This document shows positions 12,678 to 18,903 of a DNA stretch of 18,903 nt, in pieces. The translations under genes were made by a program, and so were the position numbers. The notes under the pieces are model-generated. The model had not been told where the DNA came from. It worked only from the letters and a program-made list of their open reading frames with translations, and did not search any database. Every line of letters starts with the position of its first letter. Within the stretch, counting starts at the first letter, position 1. The stretch is taken from contig JAFAZM010000317.1 in the NCBI GenBank assembly GCA_019239785.1, positions 1 through 18,903 of the forward strand, in the 5' to 3' direction. The DNA is from Sphingomonadaceae bacterium. Lineage in GTDB: Bacteria > Pseudomonadota > Alphaproteobacteria > Sphingomonadales > Sphingomonadaceae.

Positions 12678-15600
12678 GTGGACTTTCACGGCGCCGATCC
12701 TTGCCGGGGGGACAGCGACACCGCATCGCAGGACGCACCCGGCCGCGCGCCTCGGAGCCGCGACCCTGCCGGCCTCGCCGGGCTGATCGCGCACCTGCCC
12801 GGGGCCGTCTATCGCTGCGAGGCCAAGGCCCCCTGGCGCGTCCTGTATGTCAGCGACCAGATCGAGGCGCTGACCGGCTGCCCCGCCCGCGACTTCACCA
12901 GCGGGCGCCTGCGCTGGGCCGACATCGTTCACCCGGACGATCGCGCCGCCTGCGAGCGGTGGCGCACGGCCGAGCTCGCCGCGACCGGCCGCTGCCAGCT
13001 CGACTATCGGATCGTACACCGCGACGGCGACGTGCGCTGGCTGGTCGAGCACGGCGCCGCGGTGCGGCAGGCGGACGGACGCAATCTGCTCGAAGGCTAT
13101 CTGTTCGACAACAGCAGGCAGAAGCTCGCCGAGGCCGCCCTGCGCGCCGGCGAGGCGCAATTGTCGACCCTGTTCAAGCAGGCCCTGGTCGGCATCCTCC
13201 ATCGCGACCGCGCCGGCAACGTGATCTCGGTGAACGACGCCCTGTGCCGGATGCTCGGCCGCACCGCCGAGCAGTTGAACGGGCTGCCGCTCGCGGCCCT
13301 GCTCCATCCGGACGACGCAGCCGAGCATGCCCGCGCCTTCGAGGCGCATGCGGCGGCGGGCACCCCCTATGCCGCCGAGCGGCGCTACGTCCGCCCGGAC
13401 GGTTCGGTGATCTGGTGCGAGATCCAGGTGTCCTTCGTCCGCGACGAGAGAGGCGAGGTCGAATCCGCGATCGCATTGCTGCTCGACATCACCGCGCGCC
13501 ACGAGGTGGATGAGCAGCGGGACCGCGCGATCACCATGCTGCACATGGCGGTGCAGGGCGCCGATGCCGGCCTCTTCGAGCTGGACCTCGAAGATTATTC
13601 GCTGTGGCTGACCCCCGAGGCGCTGCGCATCTACGGCCTGCCGGAGTCGCACGGACCCCATCTCAGCCACGCCGAATGGCGCACTCTGCTCCATCCCGGC
13701 GATCTCGATATCCCGCCGCCGATCGCGTCGGAAAAGGATTGCGGATCGAAGCCGGTCGCGCTCGAATTCCGGGTGTGCGATCCGGACGGCGGAATCCGCT
13801 GGCTGCGCAGCCTCAGCCACGCCATTCCTTCCGCGAAGGGGAATCTGACCCGCCTCGCCGGCCTCGTCTTCGACGATACCGAGCGCAAGCTCGCCGAGCA
13901 GAAGCTGCTCGCCGGCGAAGAGCATATGCAGCTCGTGCAGCGCGCCGCCCGTATCGGCACCTATCAAACCGATGCGAACATGGTTTCGGTCTGCTCGAAG
14001 CAATTCTACCGCAACCTCGGGCTGGACGAGAACATGCCGCAGCTCACCGAAGCGGAATATGCCGCGCGAATTCACCCGGACGATCGCGAGAAGGCCGCGC
14101 GCGAGGGCCGGGCGGCGATGGCGTCCAACGCGGAGTCGATCGAGAACGAGTTCCGCATCGTCCGCGCCGATGACGGCGAGGTGCGCTGGATGTTCAACCG
14201 CACCCGCTATCTGCGCGACGCCGAAGGCCGGATGATCGGGGCGGTGGGCGCGCATATGGACGTCACGGACCGCAAGCGCGCCGAGGAGGCGGCCCGGGCC
14301 GGAGCGGCGCTGAATCTCAGCATCACCGAGGCGAGCGCCGATTGCATCGCCCTGCTTGATCCGGAAGGGCGGCTGACCTTTCTCAACGGCCACGGCCTCG
14401 TCGCCGCCGGCGCCGAGGATTTCGCTGCCCTCGCGGACAAGCCGTGGGCTTCATGCTGGCCCGCCGCCGCCGGCGAAGGGCTCGCGCAGGCGATCATGGA
14501 AGCGCGCGAGGGCGGCGTCGGGCGTTTCACCGGCTGCACCCGCGCGCAGGGCGGCGCCGAGACCTGGTGGGATGTCGCGATCACGCCGGTGCGCGGCGAA
14601 ACCGACCAGCCCGGCGCCCTGCTCGCCATCTCCCGCGACGTCACCGAGCAGAGGCGGACGGTCGAGCGGGTGCGCTGGGCCGCGGGCCACGACGCGATGA
14701 CCGGCCTCCCCAATCGTCGCTTCTTCCACGAGCAGCTCCAAGAGACGCTGCAGGAGGCGAAGGAGAACGGCGACCGGGTCGGCCTGCTCGTCCTCGACAT
14801 CGATCATTTCAAGGAGGTCAACGACGATCGCGGCCACGATGCCGGCGACGCTCTGCTGCGGGTCTTCGCCGAGCGGCTGCGGCTGGCGGTGCGCTCCACC
14901 GATACGGTGGCCCGGCTCGGGGGCGACGAGTTCGCGGTGATCCTGCGGCATCTCGGCAGCGAGGCCGACATGGCCTTGATCGTGCCGCCGATCCTGGAGC
15001 GGCTGCAGGTCCCGTTCAGCCATTTCGGGCGCGCGCTCGACTGCCGCGCGAGCGTCGGCGCCGCGATCTTCCCCGACCAGGGCGAGACGCCCGACGAATT
15101 GATGAAGAATGCCGATCTCGCGCTCTACGCCGCCAAGCTCTCGCACCGCGGCAGCGTCACCATGTTCTCGGCGGACATGCGGGCCGAGATGCAGAACCGG
15201 ATCTCGATGCTGAACCTCGCGCGGGACGCGATCCGCGAAGGGCTGATCGAGCCTTATTACCAGCCCAAGACCGACCTTCGCACCGGCCGCCTGACCGGTT
15301 TCGAGGCGCTGCTGCGCTGGCGCCATCCGAGCCTCGGCGTGCAGCCGCCGGCGACGATCGCCGAAGCCTTCGGCGACGTCGAGCTGGCCAGCCAGATCGG
15401 CGCGCGCATGCAGGAGAAGGTGTTCGCCGACATGCGCCGCTGGCTCGGCCAGGGGCTCGACTTCCACCATGTCGCGATCAACACCTCGGCGGCGGAGTTC
15501 CGGAAGGACGATTATGCCGAGCAATTGCTGGCCAGGCTGAAGCGGGCGAAGGTGCCGCCGGAGCTGCTCGAGGTGGAGATCACCGAGCGCACCGCCTTCC

Positions 15601-16004
15601 TCGGCAAGAACAGCGAATATGTGGTGCGCGCGCTCGAGGTGCTGCGCGCGCACCGCGTCCGGGTGGCGCTCGACGATTTCGGCACCGGCTTCTCCTCGCT
15701 CTCGCACCTCAAGGAGCTGCCGGTCGACGTGCTGAAGATCGACCAGAGCTTCGTCCGCGACATCGCGGGAACGCCGGACCCCGACGATTCGGCGATCGTG
15801 CTGGCCGTGCTCAATCTCGGCCGCAGCCTCAACATCGAGGTCGTCGCGGAGGGGATCGAGCAGGAAAGCCAGGCCGCCTTCCTGCGCGCGAACGGCTGCG
15901 ATACCGGTCAGGGCTATCTGTTCGGCCGGGCGATCCCCGCGGCGCAGGTCCCGGCGCTGATGAAGGCGGCCGAAAGCGGCGCCGAATGGCAGCCGGCGGC
16001 CTGA
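12678..16004 (+). CDS. Five-PAS GGDEF-EAL protein (c-di-GMP synthase/phosphodiesterase)
   Basis: 1108 residues, no signal peptide or membrane segment, so a cytoplasmic sensor. Five PAS-like domains in tandem at about 33-150, 162-278, 288-405, 414-535 and 546-660, several with PAC-type ends (LLLDITARHEVDEQ, GAHMDVTDRKRAEE, AISRDVTEQRRTVE). A GGDEF domain (about 665-830) has DAMTGLPNRRFF, an intact GGDEF at 748-752 and an RSTD inhibitory site (739-742) five residues ahead. An EAL domain (about 850-1095) keeps EALLRW (876-881), INTSAAEF, VEITERTAF, DDFGTGFSSL (from 999), LKIDQSFV, AEGIE and GQGYLFGR. Both catalytic sets look intact, so it could both make and degrade c-di-GMP, switched by PAS signals. 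The start is GTG, with GGGG 7 bases upstream. The PAS ligands cannot be told from sequence. Confidence 0.93.
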   Translation: MDFHGADPCRGDSDTASQDAPGRAPRSRDPAGLAGLIAHLPGAVYRCEAKAPWRVLYVSDQIEALTGCPARDFTSGRLRWADIVHPDDRAACERWRTAELAATGRCQLDYRIVHRDGDVRWLVEHGAAVRQADGRNLLEGYLFDNSRQKLAEAALRAGEAQLSTLFKQALVGILHRDRAGNVISVNDALCRMLGRTAEQLNGLPLAALLHPDDAAEHARAFEAHAAAGTPYAAERRYVRPDGSVIWCEIQVSFVRDERGEVESAIALLLDITARHEVDEQRDRAITMLHMAVQGADAGLFELDLEDYSLWLTPEALRIYGLPESHGPHLSHAEWRTLLHPGDLDIPPPIASEKDCGSKPVALEFRVCDPDGGIRWLRSLSHAIPSAKGNLTRLAGLVFDDTERKLAEQKLLAGEEHMQLVQRAARIGTYQTDANMVSVCSKQFYRNLGLDENMPQLTEAEYAARIHPDDREKAAREGRAAMASNAESIENEFRIVRADDGEVRWMFNRTRYLRDAEGRMIGAVGAHMDVTDRKRAEEAARAGAALNLSITEASADCIALLDPEGRLTFLNGHGLVAAGAEDFAALADKPWASCWPAAAGEGLAQAIMEAREGGVGRFTGCTRAQGGAETWWDVAITPVRGETDQPGALLAISRDVTEQRRTVERVRWAAGHDAMTGLPNRRFFHEQLQETLQEAKENGDRVGLLVLDIDHFKEVNDDRGHDAGDALLRVFAERLRLAVRSTDTVARLGGDEFAVILRHLGSEADMALIVPPILERLQVPFSHFGRALDCRASVGAAIFPDQGETPDELMKNADLALYAAKLSHRGSVTMFSADMRAEMQNRISMLNLARDAIREGLIEPYYQPKTDLRTGRLTGFEALLRWRHPSLGVQPPATIAEAFGDVELASQIGARMQEKVFADMRRWLGQGLDFHHVAINTSAAEFRKDDYAEQLLARLKRAKVPPELLEVEITERTAFLGKNSEYVVRALEVLRAHRVRVALDDFGTGFSSLSHLKELPVDVLKIDQSFVRDIAGTPDPDDSAIVLAVLNLGRSLNIEVVAEGIEQESQAAFLRANGCDTGQGYLFGRAIPAAQVPALMKAAESGAEWQPAA

Positions 16005-16084
16005 TTCGGGAGGGGAACTCCCCGCCTCGGTCGCGCGTAGATTCGTTCCGAGCGAGGGGCTTGTGCGTTCGGAGGACCTCGACA

Positions 16085-16363
16085 ATGAGAATCTCGTCTC
16101 TGCTGACCGCGGCCGGCATCGCCGCCGCATCGCTCACCGGACTGGCCTCGGCACCCGCCTCGGCCCAGCTGACCGTCGCGGTCGGCCCGCCGGTCGGCCC
16201 CGGCTGGTATCGATGGCACGACCGCCGCTTCTATCCGGGCGGCCCGGCCTATTACCGCATCCGCGGCCCGCATTACGGCTGGTACCGCTGGCACGATGAC
16301 TATTACCGGAACTGCAGCTGGCACCGGGTGAGCCGCCACGTGCGGGAGTGGCGCTGCTGGTAG
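16085..16363 (+). CDS. Small exported Tyr/Trp/His/Arg-rich protein
   Basis: 92 residues. GGAGG lies 9 bases before the ATG. A signal peptide is clear: MRISS, a hydrophobic stretch, cleavage near ASAQ at about residue 28. The mature ~64 residues carry GWYRWHD twice (around residues 40 and 65), surrounded by aromatic and basic residues, and two Cys near the end (NCSWH and RCW) that could form a disulfide in the periplasm. I recognise no named family, though similar small secreted aromatic-rich proteins occur widely in sphingomonads and relatives. An 80-base gap separates it from the GGDEF-EAL gene and an intrinsic terminator follows. Its function is unknown. Confidence 0.75.
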   Translation: MRISSLLTAAGIAAASLTGLASAPASAQLTVAVGPPVGPGWYRWHDRRFYPGGPAYYRIRGPHYGWYRWHDDYYRNCSWHRVSRHVREWRCW

Positions 16364-16371
16364 CCTCCTGA

Positions 16372-16410
16372 CCGGCCGGGTCCGGCCGCTGCCGGACCCG
16401 CCGGCCTTTT
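16372..16410 (+). terminator. Rho-independent terminator after the Tyr/Trp-rich gene
   Basis: A 10-bp perfect core stem (16377-16386 with 16391-16400, 4-base loop), extended by a few pairs with a bulge, is followed by TTTT at 16407-16410. It isolates the LemA operon from upstream transcription. Confidence 0.8.
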
Positions 16411-16431
16411 CCCCTCCCCGAACCGCGATCA

Positions 16432-16460
16432 TCGACTCGTCCCCGGCAGCGCTTTATGAA
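16432..16460 (+). promoter_or_regulatory. Possible sigma-70 promoter of the LemA operon
   Basis: TCGACT (16432-16437), a 17-base spacer and TATGAA (16455-16460), each matching 4 of 6 consensus bases, lie between the terminator and the LemA ribosome site (GGGAGGGAGAGG). Confidence 0.35.
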
Positions 16461-16487
16461 GCCTCCATCTTCGGGGAGGGAGAGGTC

Positions 16488-17057
16488 ATGATCGTCGGGC
16501 TGGTCATCCTGGGCATCGTCGTGCTGCTGCTGCTCTGGGGAGTGGCGATCTACAACGGGCTCGTGCGTCTGCGCGCGCTGGTGAAGGAAGGGTTCAGCGG
16601 CATCAATGTGCAGCTGCGCCGCCGCGCCGATCTCATCCCCAATCTGGTCAGCACCGTGGAGGGCTATGCCACCCACGAGCGCGAGGTCCTGACCCAGGTC
16701 ACCGCGGCCCGCACCGCCGCCGTCCAGGCCGGCAGCGTCGCAGCCACCGCCCAGGCCGACATGGCGATGACCGGCATGCTCGGCCGGCTGATGGCGGTCG
16801 CCGAGGCCTATCCGCAGCTCAAGGCGAACGAGAATTTCCAGCAGCTCCAGGGCGAGCTCACCGAGATCGAGGACAATCTGCAGAGCGCGCGGCGCTATTA
16901 CAACGCCACCGTCCGCGACCTGAACACCAAGATCCAGTCCTTCCCCAACGTGCTGTTCGCGCGACCGATGGGCTTCACCGAAGAGGAATTCTACACCGAC
17001 ACCGACGCGTCCATCCAGACCGCGCCGGTGGTGAAGTTCGGCGCCGCGAAGGCCTGA
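16488..17057 (+). CDS. LemA-family protein
   Basis: 189 residues, the usual LemA length. One N-terminal membrane helix (about 2-22, MIVGLVILGIVVLLLLWGVA) is followed by the helical LemA domain: RRRADLIPNLVSTVEGYATHE, LKANENFQQLQGELTEIED, ARRYYNATVRDLN and QSFPNVLFA. The orientation, short N-terminus out and the coil domain beyond, is inferred from the family. Function is not well defined; LemA proteins often sit next to membrane proteins such as DUF2207 or TPM-domain proteins, as here. The strong ribosome site (GGGAGGGAGAGG) supports the ATG at 16488. Confidence 0.93.
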   Translation: MIVGLVILGIVVLLLLWGVAIYNGLVRLRALVKEGFSGINVQLRRRADLIPNLVSTVEGYATHEREVLTQVTAARTAAVQAGSVAATAQADMAMTGMLGRLMAVAEAYPQLKANENFQQLQGELTEIEDNLQSARRYYNATVRDLNTKIQSFPNVLFARPMGFTEEEFYTDTDASIQTAPVVKFGAAKA

Positions 17058-17061
17058 GCGG

Positions 17062-18903
17062 ATGCGCCCGCGCCTGCTCGCCGCGCTGCTGATCGCGGCG
17101 TTCGCCCTGATCGCGCCGGCGGCCGCCCAGAAACCGGGCGCCGACGATTGGGGCGGCGACCCGTCGCTGCACCAGGGCGAGCGGATCGTCTCCTATTACA
17201 GCGACATCCAGGTCGCCGCCGATGCCAGCCTGCACGTCACCGAGACGATCCGCGTCGAGGCCGAGGGCGAGCGCATCCGCCACGGCATCTTTCGCGACTT
17301 CCCCACCGCTTACACCCGCGACCATCGGACCGTCCGGGTCGGCTTCAGCGTCGAGAGCGTCGAGCGTGACGGCCATAACGAGCATTGGAGCCGCGAATCG
17401 ATCGACGGCGGCGTGCGCGTCAGAATCGGCGACGCCGACAACGAGGTGCCGCCCGGGCAGCATACCTATGTGATACGCTACACGACGACGCGGCAACTCA
17501 ATTTCTCCAATCCGAATTTCGACGAGCTCTACTGGAACGTCACCGGCAATTATTGGGAATTCCCGATCGAGACGGCCGAGGCGCGCGTCCGCCTGCCGCA
17601 GGCGGCGCAGTTCGGCGAGACCAGCCTCTATACGGGCCGGATCGGCGAGGAGGGCAACGACGCCCAGGTGGTCGCGCAGACTCCGGGCGAGATCGACATC
17701 CGCACCACCCGCCCGCTCGACGTCCATGAGGGTCTCACCATCTCGGTGACCTGGCCGAAAGGCGTCATCGCTGCGCCGCCGCCCCCGTCCGCCCTCGTCC
17801 GGTGGATGCTCGATTACGGCCCGATCGCGGCCGGGATCGTCGCCTTGCTCTCGCTCGCCGGCTTCTATTTCTACGCCTGGCTGAAGGCCGGGCGCGGGCC
17901 GCTGGCGGGAACGGTCGTGCCCCTCTTCCAGCCGCCCGAGGGGATGAGCGCGGCCGCGGTCCGCTTCGTGAAGAGGATGGGCTTCGACAATCGCTGCTAT
18001 GCCGCGGCGATCGTCGAGAGCGGCGTCCGGCGGAAGATCCGCCTCGTCGATCATGAGGAAGGCCTGATCTTCAAGTCGAAGAAGACGCGGATCGAGAAGA
18101 CGGCCGACCCCGACGACATGCCCGATCCCGAGCGGGACATGCTTCGCGCCCTGTTCGGAAGCGGCGACAGCGTCGAGATCGACCGCAAGAATTACCAGGT
18201 GTTCGGCGCCGCCAAGAAGGCGCTGCAGGGCGGGCTTACCGAAGCCTATAAGGGCAGCCTGTTCCTGACCAATCTCGGCTGGGCCTGGGCCGGCCTGGCG
18301 CTGATGCTGGCGATGGTCGCCCTGGTGGGCGCGACCCTGCTCTCGGCCGATCCCTTCGGCGGCGCCGACGAGGCGCCGGCCGCCTGGCTCTGCGTCGGCC
18401 TGTTCCTGGTCGCGCTCGGCGCCGCGCCGCGCTCGCGCCGGAGCGGCACCTGGGGCTGGGTCGCGCTCGGCGTCTCGATCGTCGCCGGCGTGCTCGGCGC
18501 GCTGATGCTGTTCGGCCTGCTTGCCTTCGCCTCCGACGCCGGCCTGCTGCTACCGGTCCTCTCGCCGCTGCTGGCCTTGCCCCTGGTGATCTCGGCCTTC
18601 TGGTGGATGGCCGCGCCGACCAGGGAGGGCCGTAAGATGATGGACGAGATTGCCGGCTTCCAGCGCTATCTCTCGGTCACCGAGGAGAATCGGCTCGAAG
18701 TGCTCCACCCGCCCGAGAAGACGCCCGAATTGTTCGAACGCTTCCTGCCTTATGCGATCGCGCTCGGCGTGGAGAACAAATGGGCCGACAGGTTCGCCTC
18801 GGTGCTCGCTGCCGCCGCGGCCGATCCCGACCGCCAGCAGGGCCAGTATATGGGGTGGTATGTCGGCAGCGGCACTGCGCCCTGGAGCAATCCGGGCCGC
18901 TTC
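17062..18903 (+). CDS. DUF2207 membrane protein, C-terminus off the window
   Basis: The frame opens at ATG 17062, 4 bases after the LemA stop, and stays open through the last base (614 codons), so the 3' end is missing. A signal peptide (about 1-23, ends PAAAQ) precedes an extracytoplasmic DUF2207 domain (about 35-240: RIVSYYSDIQVAADASLHVT, RHGIFRDFPTAY, LYWNVTGNYWEFPIE). A membrane helix lies at about 253-274, then a cytoplasmic region (about 280-395), four hydrophobic segments between about 400 and 525, and a cytoplasmic part with ERFLPYAIALGVENKWADRF, the most recognisable family signature. The final visible residues are Gly/Ser-rich. Function is unknown. The 4-base gap suggests co-translation with LemA, and the pair probably forms one membrane system. 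Confidence 0.9.
   Translation, partial: MRPRLLAALLIAAFALIAPAAAQKPGADDWGGDPSLHQGERIVSYYSDIQVAADASLHVTETIRVEAEGERIRHGIFRDFPTAYTRDHRTVRVGFSVESVERDGHNEHWSRESIDGGVRVRIGDADNEVPPGQHTYVIRYTTTRQLNFSNPNFDELYWNVTGNYWEFPIETAEARVRLPQAAQFGETSLYTGRIGEEGNDAQVVAQTPGEIDIRTTRPLDVHEGLTISVTWPKGVIAAPPPPSALVRWMLDYGPIAAGIVALLSLAGFYFYAWLKAGRGPLAGTVVPLFQPPEGMSAAAVRFVKRMGFDNRCYAAAIVESGVRRKIRLVDHEEGLIFKSKKTRIEKTADPDDMPDPERDMLRALFGSGDSVEIDRKNYQVFGAAKKALQGGLTEAYKGSLFLTNLGWAWAGLALMLAMVALVGATLLSADPFGGADEAPAAWLCVGLFLVALGAAPRSRRSGTWGWVALGVSIVAGVLGALMLFGLLAFASDAGLLLPVLSPLLALPLVISAFWWMAAPTREGRKMMDEIAGFQRYLSVTEENRLEVLHPPEKTPELFERFLPYAIALGVENKWADRFASVLAAAAADPDRQQGQYMGWYVGSGTAPWSNPGRF

Noticed and set aside
12609..14393. 594-codon minus-strand frame, and a 559-codon one at 14451-16130
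   Set aside because: Shadows of the PAS-GGDEF-EAL gene caused by high GC at third positions; no family motifs.
16005..16084. Short palindrome (GGGGA-AC-TCCCC) as terminator of the GGDEF-EAL gene
   Set aside because: The loop is only 2 bases, too small to form as drawn, and no T-tract follows.

Overview
The window is very GC-rich, densely coded DNA. Its gene content (aroQ-accB-accC run, thiS/thiG, PilZ and PAS-GGDEF-EAL proteins) and promoters matching the alphaproteobacterial EcfG stress consensus (GGAAC-N16/17-cGTT) point to an alphaproteobacterium, most likely a sphingomonad. This is inference; no rRNA, tRNA, mobile element, phage gene or CRISPR array was seen. No gene-free stretch is longer than about 225 bases.

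Layout. 1-2911 (+): the 3' part of a fused alpha/beta E1 2-oxo-acid dehydrogenase, overlapped by a FabD-like acyltransferase. 2952-3899 (-): an ankyrin-repeat protein and a CsbD-family stress protein. 4091-4972 (+): a membrane-anchored PilZ protein and a small exported protein. 5015-8683 (-): a protein-isoaspartate methyltransferase fused to an erythromycin-esterase-like domain, an LtrA-family membrane protein, and a Gln/Gly/Asp-rich disordered protein. 8841-10089 (-): thiG and thiS of thiamine thiazole synthesis. 10141-12454 (+): aroQ, accB and accC (shikimate pathway; biotin carboxyl carrier and biotin carboxylase of acetyl-CoA carboxylase). 12678-16004 (+): a 1108-residue five-PAS GGDEF-EAL protein. 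16085-16363 (+): a small exported Tyr/Trp-rich protein. 16488-18903 (+): LemA and a DUF2207 membrane protein that runs off the right edge.

Three themes link the genes. First, three minus-strand genes (csbD-like, the methyltransferase/esterase fusion, the Gln-rich hydrophilin-like gene) each carry a GGAAC...GTT promoter candidate with correct spacing just upstream, suggesting a local group under the PhyR-NepR-EcfG general stress response. Second, the PilZ protein and the PAS-GGDEF-EAL protein belong to c-di-GMP signalling, the latter with a near-match CtrA box upstream. Third, the E1 dehydrogenase and FabD-like protein are translationally coupled, and the FabD-like protein has lost the arginine that holds the malonyl carboxylate, so the pair may form an acyl-transfer pathway using a non-malonyl acyl group. 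That pair and the stress-promoter fusion protein are the most promising leads for undescribed biology.
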